DNA of 64,000 bases from Marinobacter manganoxydans MnI7-9. Lineage in GTDB: Bacteria > Pseudomonadota > Gammaproteobacteria > Pseudomonadales > Oleiphilaceae. Below the pieces are notes generated by a model. That model searched no databases, was not told the DNA's origin, and saw nothing but the letters and a program-made list of their open reading frames with translations. The translations under genes were made by a program, and so were the position numbers. This document shows positions 30,905 to 42,836 of this stretch, one piece after another. Numbering within the stretch: position 1 is the first letter of the stretch; every line of letters starts with the position of its first letter. The stretch spans positions 1 through 64,000 of the forward strand of contig NZ_AGTR01000055.1 of assembly GCF_000235625.1 (NCBI RefSeq), given 5' to 3'.

Positions 30905-31606
30905 ATGAATCCGATGACATCCAGCCGGATAACCCGGGGCGCCAGTACCCTGGCGACCTTGGTGGTACTGATCCTGCTACAGGGTTGCACGGCCATGAGC
31001 CGGCCCCGGGCGATGCCGGATGATCCTGAGTTTGCACCGGTACGCCCTGAGGCCATGACACAGAGAGACAGGGCGTCTGGTTCGATTTACCAGGTTTCCC
31101 GAAACTATAACTTTTACGGGGATACCATCGCGCTCAATGTGGGTGATGTACTGACAGTGAATCTCCAGGAATCCACCCGTGCCAGCAAGAATGCCGAAAC
31201 CAGCATCACCAAGGACAACGAAATCACGCTGCCGGAGCCGAACATTCTGGGTAAGAACAACTTCGGGATCGGCACCTCACTGAACAACGAGCGCGATTTT
31301 GAAGGCACGGCTGAGGCTGATCAGAGCAACAGTCTTGCTGGCAGCATCACCGTCACGGTCACAGAGGTGCTGCCCAACGGCGTGCTGCGGATCCGGGGTG
31401 AGAAATGGCTGTCACTGACCAATGGCGACGAGTACATCCGCCTGACCGGGCTGGTTCGCCCCCGGGATATCCAGCCGGACAACGCTGTTGCCTCAAACCG
31501 TATTGCTGATGCGCGTATTGCCTATGGCGGTACCGGTGATTTCGACCAGGCAAACCAGATGGGCTGGCTTGCCCGCTTCTTTAACAGTGAGTGGTGGCCG
31601 CTATGA
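30905..31606 (+). CDS. flgH: Flagellar L-ring lipoprotein FlgH
   Basis: The start is the ATG at 30905 behind AGAGGTGA, giving 233 residues. A lipobox is present in [14 protein letters not shown]. The mature part contains [20 protein letters not shown] and [20 protein letters not shown], typical of FlgH. It forms the outer-membrane L ring. The stop overlaps the flgI start (ATGA). Confidence 0.96.
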   Translation: MNPMTSSRITRGASTLATLVVLILLQGCTAMSRPRAMPDDPEFAPVRPEAMTQRDRASGSIYQVSRNYNFYGDTIALNVGDVLTVNLQESTRASKNAETSITKDNEITLPEPNILGKNNFGIGTSLNNERDFEGTAEADQSNSLAGSITVTVTEVLPNGVLRIRGEKWLSLTNGDEYIRLTGLVRPRDIQPDNAVASNRIADARIAYGGTGDFDQANQMGWLARFFNSEWWPL

Positions 31607-32700
31607 GCATGCGGCGTTTTCTTGCCTGGGTACTTGTTCTGGCGGCGGTTGCGGCACCGGTGATGGCGGACCGGCTGAAGGACCTGTCCCGCATCAAAGG
31701 GGTAAGGAACAACCAGCTGGTGGGCTACGGACTGGTGGTTGGCCTTGACGGGACCGGCGACAAGGCACCGTTCACCAATCAGACCTTCCGGAACATGATG
31801 AACCAGTTCGGTATCACTCTGTCTGAAGGCGTGAACCCGAAACTCACCAACGTCGCCGCCGTAACCGTGAGTGCCACATTGCCACCGTTTGCCAAGGCCG
31901 GGCAGGAGATTGATATCACGGTTTCCTCCATCGGCAACGCCGACAGCCTGCGCGGCGGTACCCTGCTGATGACCCCGCTGAAGGGCGCTGACAACAACGT
32001 CTACGCCATGGCTCAGGGCAGTCTGGTGGTTGGCGGTTTTGGTGCCCAGGGGCAGGATGGCTCCAGAATTACCGTGAACGTACCGAGCGTCGGCCGGATT
32101 CCCAACGGTGCCACTATCGAGCGGGAAGTGGTCTCGCCTTTTAGTCAGGGCGACACCATTACCTTCCACCTTCTGCGCCCAGATTTCACAACGGCACGTC
32201 GGGTGGTGGAAGCGGTAAACGACCGGCTGGGCCCCGATATGGCCTATGCCCACGATGCCACGTCGATTTCTGTGCGTGCGCCAAGGGATCCGTCCCAGCG
32301 GGTCAGCTTCCTGTCGATCCTTGAAAACATTGAGGTGGATCCGGCCGAGGATGCCGCGAAAGTGGTGATCAACAGCCGTACCGGCACCATTGTGGTTGGC
32401 CAGAATGTTCAGGTCAGTCCGGCGGCAGTCACCCACGGCAACCTGACGGTGACCATTCAGGAAAACCCCAATGTGGAGCAACCGAATCCGTTCGCCGGTG
32501 GCGACACCGCTATTGAGCAGGATTCCCAGATTGCCATTACCGAGGAGCCGGCGCGGATGTTCAAGTTCGGCCCCGCCGTCACGTTGAACGAGATCGTGCA
32601 GGCCGTAAACCAGGTGGGCGCGGCTCCGGGCGACGTAATGGCGGTACTCGAAGCCCTGAAACAGGCCGGTGCACTGCGCGCCGAGCTGATTGTTATCTAG
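31603..32700 (+). CDS. flgI: Flagellar P-ring protein FlgI
   Basis: The start is the ATG at 31603 overlapping the flgH stop, giving 365 residues. A cleavable signal peptide ([22 protein letters not shown]) leads into [20 protein letters not shown] and [20 protein letters not shown], the FlgI signature. The C-terminus [20 protein letters not shown] is equally typical. It forms the periplasmic P ring. Confidence 0.97.
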   Translation: MSMRRFLAWVLVLAAVAAPVMADRLKDLSRIKGVRNNQLVGYGLVVGLDGTGDKAPFTNQTFRNMMNQFGITLSEGVNPKLTNVAAVTVSATLPPFAKAGQEIDITVSSIGNADSLRGGTLLMTPLKGADNNVYAMAQGSLVVGGFGAQGQDGSRITVNVPSVGRIPNGATIEREVVSPFSQGDTITFHLLRPDFTTARRVVEAVNDRLGPDMAYAHDATSISVRAPRDPSQRVSFLSILENIEVDPAEDAAKVVINSRTGTIVVGQNVQVSPAAVTHGNLTVTIQENPNVEQPNPFAGGDTAIEQDSQIAITEEPARMFKFGPAVTLNEIVQAVNQVGAAPGDVMAVLEALKQAGALRAELIVI

Positions 32701-32705
32701 GTGGC

Positions 32706-33695
32706 ATGATGCAGGACTACAAGGTTCAACAGGCCCAGGTTTACACCGACTTCAACGGTCTCAATGCGTTGAAGGCCCAGGCTCGCACTGACAAAGAGTC
32801 AGCTCTGCGTGAGGTGGCGCGCCAGTTCGAGAGCCTGTTCCTGTCTGAAATGTTGAAGTCCATGCGCAAGGCCGGCGACGTCTTCTCCGAGGGCAACTAC
32901 CTGAAGAGTAATCAGTCCGAGCTTTACCGGGATATGTTCGATAGCCAGATGAGTCTGACCATGGCCGGTGGCAAGGGCAGTGGTCTCGCAGATGCACTGG
33001 TACGTCAACTCGGCAAACAGATTCCGGGCATGAATAACGAAGGCGGCAGACTTGTTGGCCACAAGGCGAGCCTTGCAGATTATGATCGAAGCCTGCCCGC
33101 TCTCAATACCCAATTACCGGAGCAGGTGCAGAAGGTGACTTCTGTGGCAGAGGAAGCGCCTTTGGCAGTGACCGCGACCCCGCAGGATTTACCGCACCAG
33201 TTTGATTCTCCGGAGCACTTCGTCACCGAGTTGCTGCCGGTGGCCGAGCGGATTGCCCGCGATTCGGGCATTGATCCGAAACTCATGGTGGCCCAGGCCG
33301 CCCTGGAAACCGGCTGGGGCCGGCACATGATCCGCGGGGAGCAGGGTGAGCCCAGTTTTAACCTGTTCGGTATCAAGGCGGATAGCCGCTGGCAGGGGGA
33401 TGCGGTATCCATCACCACCACGGAATACCGGGAAGGGCTGCCAATGAAAGAGCAGGCCAGCTTCCGGGCCTACCGGGATTACGAATCCAGCTTCCGTGAT
33501 TATATCTCGTTCCTGGAATCCAATCCCCGATACCGGGAAGTGCTGTCAGTAGCAGACAAGCCTGAAGTCTTTGCAGAGAAACTCCAGGAAGCCGGCTACG
33601 CCACCGACCCCAACTACGGCAGCAAGATCCGCCAGATCATGAACCGTGACTCACTGATGACACTGTCCATGGGCAGTGACGGGATGAAGGAGTAA
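32706..33695 (+). CDS. flgJ: Flagellar rod assembly protein/muramidase FlgJ
   Basis: The product is 329 residues with two domains. The N-terminal rod-capping part has REVARQFESLFLSEMLKSMR (about 35-54). The C-terminal glucosaminidase domain (from about 170) contains LMVAQAALETGWGRHMI with the catalytic Glu and SFNLFGIKADSRWQGD. The hydrolase domain is intact, so it should both cap the rod and open the peptidoglycan. Confidence 0.95.
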   Translation: MMQDYKVQQAQVYTDFNGLNALKAQARTDKESALREVARQFESLFLSEMLKSMRKAGDVFSEGNYLKSNQSELYRDMFDSQMSLTMAGGKGSGLADALVRQLGKQIPGMNNEGGRLVGHKASLADYDRSLPALNTQLPEQVQKVTSVAEEAPLAVTATPQDLPHQFDSPEHFVTELLPVAERIARDSGIDPKLMVAQAALETGWGRHMIRGEQGEPSFNLFGIKADSRWQGDAVSITTTEYREGLPMKEQASFRAYRDYESSFRDYISFLESNPRYREVLSVADKPEVFAEKLQEAGYATDPNYGSKIRQIMNRDSLMTLSMGSDGMKE

Positions 33696-33700
33696 ACCTT

Positions 33701-35758
33701 ATGGCAGGGCTGATAGGCATTGGTCTGACCGGCATCCTCAGTCAACAGGCTGCGCTGAATACCACAGGCAACAATATAACCAACGCCAATACGCCTGGTT
33801 ACAGTCGCCAGGAAGTGCTGTTTGAAACCCAGGAAGGTCAGCGCACTGGCGCCGGCACCATTGGTAGCGGCGTAAGCGTTGCGGACATTCGCCGCCTGGC
33901 CAATGAATACCTGGTTCAGCAGGTTCGTGAAGACAGCACCCTGTATGGCGAGCAGCAAGCCCTCAACTCCGAACTTTCGAGGCTTGATAACCTTCTGGGG
34001 GGCGAAAACACGGGCCTGAGCAATGCCTTGAACAACTTTTTTGCCAGCCTTCAGAACGCAGCCGAGGATCCGACGTCTCTGCCACAGCGCCAACTGGTTC
34101 TGAGCGAGGCGCAACAGGTTGTTAACCGGTTCCAGGCCCTTAACCAGGAATTCATTCAGCAGCGGGAATCCATCAAGACCCAGATGCAGCAGGGTGTGAA
34201 GGACGCCAATACCCTGCTCAAGAGCATTGCAGAACTGAATCTGGCGATTTCTGAATCACCCGGCATTGCACAGGGGCAAATGCCCAACGATCTGCTGGAC
34301 AAGCGGGATGAGAAACTGCGTCAGCTTTCTGAACTGGTCAGTATCAAGGTAACTCCCACCGACGGCAGCCAGGTCAACGTGTCACTGTCGAACGGCCTTT
34401 CCCTGGTGGTAGGCAGCAATGCGTCGACCCTTGGTACTCGGGAAAACGCCGAAGATCCGACCCGTCTTGAATTCACCCTGAATAACGGTGGTCGAACTCT
34501 CAATATTGATGAGCAGATTACCGGCGGCAAGCTGGGCGGTCTTTTGCGTTTTGATACCGAAGGCCTGAAGCCGGCTTTCGATGAGCTTGGCAGAATTGCC
34601 ATTGCGCTCTCCGACACCATGAATCATCAACATGAAATCGGGATGGATCTGGAGGGTGATCTTGGTGGGACTTTTTTCACCGACATAAATTCAAGAGAGG
34701 CTCAAAGCAGCCGAGTTGTCCCTAATGGCAGTAACTCAACTTCCACGACTGGCCGGTTGGCGGTTGAAATAACCGATAGCTCTTTACTTCCAGCAGGCCG
34801 TTGGACTTTGCAATTTATCGGGGACGGGCGAAGTTTTGAGCTAATCGATCAGGCCAGCGGAAAAACGGTCAACCAGGGACGTCTCCCAGATCCGGTTCAG
34901 TCTGAAATTGGCATGCCCGGTTTCAACATCCGGGTTGAAGGCGGCACTTTCAATGCCGGCGATAAATATCTGATACAGCCTTCACGAAATGCGGCAGCAA
35001 GCCTCGGTCTGGAGGTGAGGAGAGAGGAGGACTTGGCATTTGCTAGTCCCATTCGTGTTGTAACCGGTGACGAAAACATCGGCACAGGAAAGATCAGTCA
35101 GGGCACTATGCTGGATGTCCGAAACCCGAATACGAATGTGCTGCTTCCCGGTTTTGAATCCAGTGGCCGTCTTTCGAACGGTCCCGTGGTGCTCAGCTTT
35201 ACAAGCTACGATTCAACTGCGGGTACCTTCGCGTATGAAATCAGGGATAATAGGCCCACTTCTCCCGGAGACCCCGACGCCAATCTATTGGAGTCTGGAG
35301 CCTATGACCCACGGGAAATCAAAACCTTCTTAAGCTCAGATCCTCTAGCAGGTGATGCCTACCAAGGTTATCAGTTCGAAATGAGCGGAAAGCCGGCAGT
35401 TGGGGATAGCTTCAGTGTTGTATTTAACGCGAATGGTGTTTCAGATAACAGAAATGCCGAATTAATGGCTTCTTTAGGAACCGCCAATACTCTCAATGGT
35501 GGCAGCCAGAGTTTTGCAGAAGGCTATGCGGGCCTGGTAGAGGATATTGGTGTGAAAACCCGTCAAAGCCAGTTGGATGTCGATGCAGGAAAAACGTTGC
35601 TTGAGCAGTCTACGAATCAGCGGGAATCGGTCTCCGGTGTCAACCTGGATGAGGAAGCCGGCCGCCTGATCCAGTATCAGGCCGCATACAATGCCTCGGC
35701 TCAGGTGATGTCGGTTGCTCAGGACCTGTTCAATACCCTGTTACAGAGTTTCCGGTAA
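33701..35758 (+). CDS. flgK: Flagellar hook-filament junction protein FlgK
   Basis: The product is 685 residues, longer than the roughly 550 of enterics. The N-terminus LIGIGLTGILSQQAALNTTG and NNITNANTPGYSRQEVLFET is diagnostic, as is the C-terminal GVNLDEEAGRLIQYQAAYNA. The added length is in the middle (about 320-600), where codon usage turns AT-richer from about 34660 to 35530. This is the surface-exposed part of the protein. Confidence 0.96.
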   Translation: MAGLIGIGLTGILSQQAALNTTGNNITNANTPGYSRQEVLFETQEGQRTGAGTIGSGVSVADIRRLANEYLVQQVREDSTLYGEQQALNSELSRLDNLLGGENTGLSNALNNFFASLQNAAEDPTSLPQRQLVLSEAQQVVNRFQALNQEFIQQRESIKTQMQQGVKDANTLLKSIAELNLAISESPGIAQGQMPNDLLDKRDEKLRQLSELVSIKVTPTDGSQVNVSLSNGLSLVVGSNASTLGTRENAEDPTRLEFTLNNGGRTLNIDEQITGGKLGGLLRFDTEGLKPAFDELGRIAIALSDTMNHQHEIGMDLEGDLGGTFFTDINSREAQSSRVVPNGSNSTSTTGRLAVEITDSSLLPAGRWTLQFIGDGRSFELIDQASGKTVNQGRLPDPVQSEIGMPGFNIRVEGGTFNAGDKYLIQPSRNAAASLGLEVRREEDLAFASPIRVVTGDENIGTGKISQGTMLDVRNPNTNVLLPGFESSGRLSNGPVVLSFTSYDSTAGTFAYEIRDNRPTSPGDPDANLLESGAYDPREIKTFLSSDPLAGDAYQGYQFEMSGKPAVGDSFSVVFNANGVSDNRNAELMASLGTANTLNGGSQSFAEGYAGLVEDIGVKTRQSQLDVDAGKTLLEQSTNQRESVSGVNLDEEAGRLIQYQAAYNASAQVMSVAQDLFNTLLQSFR

Positions 35759-35776
35759 CGGTTGAGGTGATGTGAC

Positions 35777-37003
35777 ATGATCAGAATTTCATCACAGCAG
35801 ATTTTTTCGGGCGGTATCAATCGGCTTCAGGAGCTGAATACCAGCCTGAATAACACCCAGCAACAGATCTCGACTGGCCAGAGAGTAAACAAACCCTCCG
35901 ACGATCCGGTTGCTGCGGCGAGGATTCTGAAACTGGATCAGGAGCTTTCTCGGGTTGAAACCTACCAGCGTAATGTCGACCTGGCAGATAACCGGCTGAA
36001 GCAGGAAGAGAGTGCGCTGGAAAGCTCAACTGATGTGATTCAACGGATCCGCGAGTTGACCGTTCAGGCCGGTAACGGATCGCTGTCGGCCAACGATCGG
36101 CGGTCGATTTCGTCCGAGCTGGAGGAGCGCCTGGGTCAGCTGGCGAATATTGCCAATACCCGTGATGCGTCGGGAGAGTACATTTTCAGCGGATTCCAGG
36201 GCTCGGTGAAGGCTTTTGAAAAGGACCCTTCGGGTAGCTGGGTATACCAGGGCGACGAGGGCCAGCGCGTCCTCGAGATTGATGACGGCGTTACCGTTCC
36301 CATAAGCGACAATGGCAAGGACATCTTTGTAAGAGTTCCTGCCGCCATAACCGGTGAAAATACATCGGTCACGTCAGGTTCGTCCATTTCGGGCGTTTCG
36401 TTGGTCAATGAAGCTGACTTAAAGGCCGCTTTCCCCGAGACTTTCCCGGATGATATAACCATCCAGGTAGATGACAGCGGAGCGATAACGGCTTCAAGCA
36501 GCAGCAATCCGTCTTTGGATGTAACTCCCGATACTTATGTCAGTGGCGAGCCGTTCGAAGTTGCTGGTGTGGAAGCGACAATTACTGGGCCCTTGCCAAC
36601 GCCTCCTGATGTCGATAGTTACACACTCAAGATCAACGAAAAACAATCCGTGTTCGGCACCATCGAAAACCTGATTGCCGGCCTCAACAACATCGACAAG
36701 AGCAGCCCGGGCGGGCAGACCGAATACGATGACCTGATCGCCAATTCCCTGATCAACCTGGACAACGCCCAGGAGAGCATCATCCTTAAACAGACCGAGT
36801 TGGGTGGCCGGATGAACGCGGTGGAATCGACCAAGACTTTCCTTGAGGATTCTTCGGTGTATACCAATGAAATCCGGTCCCAATTACAGGATGTGGACTA
36901 CGCAGAAGCGATCAGTAACCTGAGTTTCCAGAGCTTCGTGCTGCAGGCGGCTCAGCAGTCGTTTGCGCAGGTTTCGCAACTGTCGTTGTTCGACAGATTG
37001 TAA
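35777..37003 (+). CDS. flgL: Flagellar hook-filament junction protein FlgL
   Basis: The product is 408 residues. Flagellin-like ends are clear: MIRISSQQIFSGGINRLQEL, STGQRVNKPSDDPVAAARIL at the start, and SFQSFVLQAAQQSFAQVSQL with SLFDRL at the end. The middle (about 190-290) is the variable domain. It is the last gene of the operon and is followed by a terminator at 37011-37038. Confidence 0.96.
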   Translation: MIRISSQQIFSGGINRLQELNTSLNNTQQQISTGQRVNKPSDDPVAAARILKLDQELSRVETYQRNVDLADNRLKQEESALESSTDVIQRIRELTVQAGNGSLSANDRRSISSELEERLGQLANIANTRDASGEYIFSGFQGSVKAFEKDPSGSWVYQGDEGQRVLEIDDGVTVPISDNGKDIFVRVPAAITGENTSVTSGSSISGVSLVNEADLKAAFPETFPDDITIQVDDSGAITASSSSNPSLDVTPDTYVSGEPFEVAGVEATITGPLPTPPDVDSYTLKINEKQSVFGTIENLIAGLNNIDKSSPGGQTEYDDLIANSLINLDNAQESIILKQTELGGRMNAVESTKTFLEDSSVYTNEIRSQLQDVDYAEAISNLSFQSFVLQAAQQSFAQVSQLSLFDRL

Positions 37004-37010
37004 ATATCCG

Positions 37011-37041
37011 AGCCAGCGGGCAGTTGTGTCCGCTGGCTTAT
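37011..37041 (+). terminator. Terminator of the flagellar operon
   Basis: AGCCAGCGG (37011-37019) pairs with CCGCTGGCT (37030-37038), followed by TATTGCTTT. It abuts the -35 box of the tRNA-Leu promoter. Confidence 0.75.
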
Positions 37042-37068
37042 TGCTTTCGCGATTAAGCTCAGTATAAT
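37041..37068 (+). promoter_or_regulatory. tRNA-Leu promoter
   Basis: TTGCTT (37041-37046) and TATAAT (37063-37068) are 16 bases apart, and the tRNA starts 18 bases after the -10 box. Confidence 0.7.
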
Positions 37069-37085
37069 CCCCACCACTCTCCGAT

Positions 37086-37172
37086 GGCGGCGTGGTGAAA
37101 TTGGTAGACACGACGGATTCAAAATCCGTTGGGGTAAAACCCGTGGCGGTTCGAGTCCGCCCGCCGCTACCA
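37086..37172 (+). tRNA. tRNA-Leu (anticodon CAA)
   Basis: The gene is 87 bases with acceptor GGCGGCG/CGCCGCT (a G-U first pair), anticodon stem ACGGA/TCCGT around the loop TTCAAAA giving CAA, a long variable arm (GGGGTAAAACCC) as in class II tRNAs, T arm GGCGG-TTCGAGT-CCGCC, and an encoded CCA end. Confidence 0.95.
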
Positions 37173-37207
37173 TCTTCTTTCCTTCGGCGTCGTTAACAGT
37201 CCATTCC

Positions 37208-39447
<2,240 letters not shown>

Positions 39448-39476
39448 TCTATTCGCTAAACCAACGGAGATATTCA

Positions 39477-39839
39477 ATGAAATCTATTAAAATGCTCGTT
39501 GCCGGCCTTTTGGCTCTGATGCCTGCTCTGGCCATGGCACAGGATCCGGGTGCTCAGGGAATGGGTGTTATGGGTCAGGTGATCTTTTTTGCAGGCTTCA
39601 TCCTGATTTTCTATTTCCTGATCTGGCGCCCGCAGTCCAAGCGTGCGAAAGAGCACAAAGCCCTGATGTCCGGCCTGAACAAGGGTGACGAAGTTGTGAC
39701 CTCCGGTGGTGTTGCCGGCAAGATCACCAAGGTAACCGACGATTTCATCGTTGTGGAAGTTGCCGACAACGTAGAGATCAAGGTCCAGAAAGTAGCCGTT
39801 GCTGCGGCTCTGCCGAAGGGCACGCTCAAGGACATCTGA
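39477..39839 (+). CDS. yajC: Preprotein translocase accessory subunit YajC
   Basis: The start is the ATG at 39477 behind ACGGAG, giving 120 residues. A hydrophobic N-terminus is followed by the membrane span GQVIFFAGFILIFYFLIWRP and the family motif RPQSKRAKEHKALMSGLNKGDEV. YajC associates with SecDF. The order queA-tgt-yajC-secD-secF is conserved in many gammaproteobacteria. Strong hairpins lie between it and secD. Confidence 0.95.
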   Translation: MKSIKMLVAGLLALMPALAMAQDPGAQGMGVMGQVIFFAGFILIFYFLIWRPQSKRAKEHKALMSGLNKGDEVVTSGGVAGKITKVTDDFIVVEVADNVEIKVQKVAVAAALPKGTLKDI

Positions 39840-39850
39840 GCGGGGCCATT

Positions 39851-39922
39851 TAGCCGGCCATCCCTGGTGGCCGGTCTGAATCTTCCTGGCTGAAACACCA
39901 AGGCCGGCCACCAGGCCGGCTA
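39851..39922 (+). promoter_or_regulatory. Mutually exclusive hairpins in the yajC-secD gap
   Basis: Two local hairpins can form: CCGGCCA/TGGCCGG (39854-39874) and GCCGGCC-ACCA-GGCCGGC (39903-39920). Alternatively the whole element can close: TAGCCGGCC (39851-39859) pairs with GGCCGGCTA (39914-39922), and TGGTGGCCGG pairs with CCGGCCACCA. It is not a plain terminator, because no T run follows. Confidence 0.55.
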
Positions 39923-39933
39923 CAAGGGATCCC

Positions 39934-41808
39934 ATGCTGAACAAGTATCCGCTTTGGAAAAACCTGGTTATCCTGGTCGCGCTCGTGATCGGGTTTATCT
40001 ACGCTTTGCCCAACCTCTTCCCCGACGATTACGCCATCCAGATCACTGGCGCCCGTAGCAGCACCGAGGTGAATGCCGGTGTGCTCGACAGGGCTGTTGA
40101 TGTTCTGGAACGCCAGGGTATCGAGGTGAAAAGCAGTACTCTTCAGGATCGGGATGCACTGATCCGTCTCACCACCTCTGAAGACCAGTTGCAGGCTCGT
40201 CCGCTGGTGCAGGCCGCACTTGGCAATGAATACCTGGTTGCTCTGAATATGGCTGCCTCCACGCCGGACTGGCTGAGAAGCCTGGGTGCCGGCCCCATGA
40301 AGTTGGGTCTGGACCTTCGCGGCGGTGTCCACTTCCTGCTCGAAGTCGACATGGAAACGGCCGTTAGCCAGCGGCTGGAGGCCATGTCAGGCCAGATCAA
40401 GCGGGAGCTACGGGAAGAGCGGATCCGTTACCGTGGCGGAGATGTGCAGGACAGCCGGGAGATCGTTCTCAGCTTCCGGGACGAGGAATCCCGCACCGAA
40501 GCTTTCAATATGGTGCGCGACCAGTACAACGAATTCCTGCTGGATGAACAGACCGAGGGCGATGAGTTCCTCCTTGTCCTGACCCTGTCTGAGGCGGAGG
40601 TCACGGCGATTCAGGATTACGCCCTGGAACAGAACCTTACAACCATCCGCAACCGGGTGAATGAGCTGGGCGTTGCCGAGCCACTGGTTCAGCAGCAGGG
40701 CGCTGACCGTATTATTGTTGAGCTGCCCGGTGTACAGGACACTGCACAGGCCAAGCGTGTCCTTGGTGCCACCGCGAACCTTGAGTTCCGCATGGAGGCA
40801 CGTCAGGACGCGCCGAGCAGCGAAACCGAGGAGTTCGGTTTCAGGGATCAGCCCCAACGCACCGCCCGCCTTGAGCAGGAGGTGATTGCGACCGGTAATA
40901 ATGTGGCCAATGCTCAGCAGGCCTTTGATGAAAACGGCCAGCCCCAGGTCAATATCACCATGGATTCTGTGGGGGGTGACCTGATGAACCGCGCCACCCG
41001 CAATGCCATTGGCCGCAGGATGGCGGTGCTGTTCATTGAGTACCGCACCGAAACCGAAACCCGCATGGTTGATGGTGAGCCTCAGGAAGTGGAAAACCGC
41101 GTTGTGGAGAAGGGCATCATCAGCCTGGCCACCGTGCAATCCGCCCTGGGTAGCAGCTTCCGGATTACCGGGCTTGATTCCATCCCGGAGGCCGCGGAAC
41201 TGGCGTTGCTGCTGCGTGCCGGAGCGCTGGCGGCGCCAATGTACTTTGTTCAGGAGCGGACCATCGGCCCGAGCCTTGGTCAGAAAAACATTGATGCCGG
41301 CATGATGTCTGTTGCTCTCGGTTTCGGTCTGGTGCTTATTTATATGCTCGTCTACTACCGTGGATTCGGTGTGGTCGCGAACATTGCCCTGACCCTGAAC
41401 CTGATGCTTCTGGTAGCGTGCATGTCGATCCTGTCGGCGACACTGACCTTGCCGGGTATTGCCGGTATCGTTCTGACCGTGGGTATGGCGGTGGATGCCA
41501 ACGTGCTTATCTTCGAGAGGATAAAGGAAGAGCTGAAATCCGGTGCGCCGCCGCAGACGGCGATCAATTCCGGCTATTCCCGGGCCTTTGTATCCATCTT
41601 TGACGCCAATATCACCACCTTGCTGGTTGCCGTTATTCTTTTCGCGATGGGTTCCGGCCCGGTGAAAGGGTTTGCGGTGACACTGTGCATCGGGATCTTG
41701 ACCTCGATGTTCTCTGGCCTGATGGTCAGCCGCAGCATCGTTAACCTTGTTTACGGCGGCCGCAGGGTCGAGAAGCTGTCGATCGGAGGAAAGCTCGCCA
41801 ATGTCTGA
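39934..41808 (+). CDS. secD: Protein translocase subunit SecD
   Basis: The product is 624 residues. It begins MLNKYPLWKNLVILVALVIG, followed by LYALPNLFPDDYA-type periplasmic P1 domain and MKLGLDLRGGVHFLLEVDME (the D1 motif). The C-terminal half has five further spans with IGPSLGQKNIDAGMMSVALG and GMAVDANVLIFERIKEELKS, the D4 motif. It uses the proton gradient to complete protein export with SecF. Its stop overlaps secF. Confidence 0.97.
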   Translation: MLNKYPLWKNLVILVALVIGFIYALPNLFPDDYAIQITGARSSTEVNAGVLDRAVDVLERQGIEVKSSTLQDRDALIRLTTSEDQLQARPLVQAALGNEYLVALNMAASTPDWLRSLGAGPMKLGLDLRGGVHFLLEVDMETAVSQRLEAMSGQIKRELREERIRYRGGDVQDSREIVLSFRDEESRTEAFNMVRDQYNEFLLDEQTEGDEFLLVLTLSEAEVTAIQDYALEQNLTTIRNRVNELGVAEPLVQQQGADRIIVELPGVQDTAQAKRVLGATANLEFRMEARQDAPSSETEEFGFRDQPQRTARLEQEVIATGNNVANAQQAFDENGQPQVNITMDSVGGDLMNRATRNAIGRRMAVLFIEYRTETETRMVDGEPQEVENRVVEKGIISLATVQSALGSSFRITGLDSIPEAAELALLLRAGALAAPMYFVQERTIGPSLGQKNIDAGMMSVALGFGLVLIYMLVYYRGFGVVANIALTLNLMLLVACMSILSATLTLPGIAGIVLTVGMAVDANVLIFERIKEELKSGAPPQTAINSGYSRAFVSIFDANITTLLVAVILFAMGSGPVKGFAVTLCIGILTSMFSGLMVSRSIVNLVYGGRRVEKLSIGGKLANV

Positions 41809-42754
41809 AGATCAGAAGCAACCGTTTGATTTCATGGGGCTGCGGAAAATTGCTTCCGTAATCTCCATCTCGCTCATCATTGTGTCCATTGCCCTGCTGG
41901 CCATTCGCGGCCTGAATCTGGGCATGGATTTCACTGGCGGTACCTCCGTTGAATTTGAGTATGCGGAGGCGCCGCAGCTTGATGATATCCGCTCCAGGCT
42001 TAATGCTGCCGGCTATGAGCAGTTTTCGGTCCAGAACTTCGGGGCCGATACTACAGTGCTGGTGCGGATGGCCGAGGCTGATAATGATCAGCTGGCACCC
42101 GAGGTAACCCGAACCCTGAAAGAGGGTGGCGCAGAGCTTGAGCTGGTAAGTTCCGAGTTCGTTGGTTCACAGGTTGGTGAGGAGCTCAAGGAAGACAGCG
42201 GCCTTGGATTGCTGATTGCCCTGGCGGTCGTGCTGATCTACGTGGGTATGCGCTTCCAGTTCAAGTTTGGTATTGCCTCGGTGGTGCCTCTGGCTCACGA
42301 TGTGATTATCGTTCTGGGTGTTTTCGCCCTGTTTCAGTGGACCTTCGATCTAACCGTACTGGCGGCCCTGCTCGCAGTTATCGGCTACTCGTTGAACGAC
42401 ACCATCGTTGTTGCGGATCGGATCCGGGAGAATTTCCGCAAGATGCGCGTGGGTGAGCCCTGGGACATTATCAACGAGTCGATTCACCAGACCATTGCCC
42501 GAACAATCAACACTTCCGGTACTACGTTGATCGTGCTGTTGGCGCTGTACTTTCTGGGTGGTGAGGCGATCAATAACTTCGCCCTGGCTTTGATCATTGG
42601 TGTCATTGTCGGTACCTACTCATCGATCTACGTGTCTGCCAATCTTCTGATGGTTATGGGTGTGTCCCGTGATGATCTGATCGTGCCGCCGAAAGAGGGG
42701 GCGGAAGATGCCGAAGAGCAAGAGGAGCCACCGGAGTGGCTGAACCGGATGTAA
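41801..42754 (+). CDS. secF: Protein translocase subunit SecF
   Basis: The start is the ATG at 41801 overlapping secD by 8 bases, giving 317 residues with six spans. Motifs are GLNLGMDFTGGTSVEFEY (D1), YSLNDTIVVADRIRENFRKM (D4) and TSGTTLIVLLALYFLGGEAI. The C-terminal tail is acidic (EGAEDAEEQEEPPEW). It partners SecD and YajC. Confidence 0.97.
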   Translation: MSEDQKQPFDFMGLRKIASVISISLIIVSIALLAIRGLNLGMDFTGGTSVEFEYAEAPQLDDIRSRLNAAGYEQFSVQNFGADTTVLVRMAEADNDQLAPEVTRTLKEGGAELELVSSEFVGSQVGEELKEDSGLGLLIALAVVLIYVGMRFQFKFGIASVVPLAHDVIIVLGVFALFQWTFDLTVLAALLAVIGYSLNDTIVVADRIRENFRKMRVGEPWDIINESIHQTIARTINTSGTTLIVLLALYFLGGEAINNFALALIIGVIVGTYSSIYVSANLLMVMGVSRDDLIVPPKEGAEDAEEQEEPPEWLNRM

Positions 42755-42770
42755 CGGTACTTCTGGCCAA

Positions 42771-42824
42771 TTACGGACACAAAAAAACCGCCACAGAATG
42801 CTGGCGGTTTTTTTGTGTCCGTAA
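42771..42824. terminator. Bidirectional terminator between secF and suhB
   Basis: The arms 42771-42793 and 42802-42824 are a perfect 23-base inverted repeat around an 8-base loop (CAGAATGC). The core AAACCGCCA/TGGCGGTTT is flanked by seven A on the left and seven T on the right, giving a T run in both directions. It ends the convergent secF and suhB transcripts. Confidence 0.95.
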
Positions 42825-42836
42825 GAACCGGAAACC

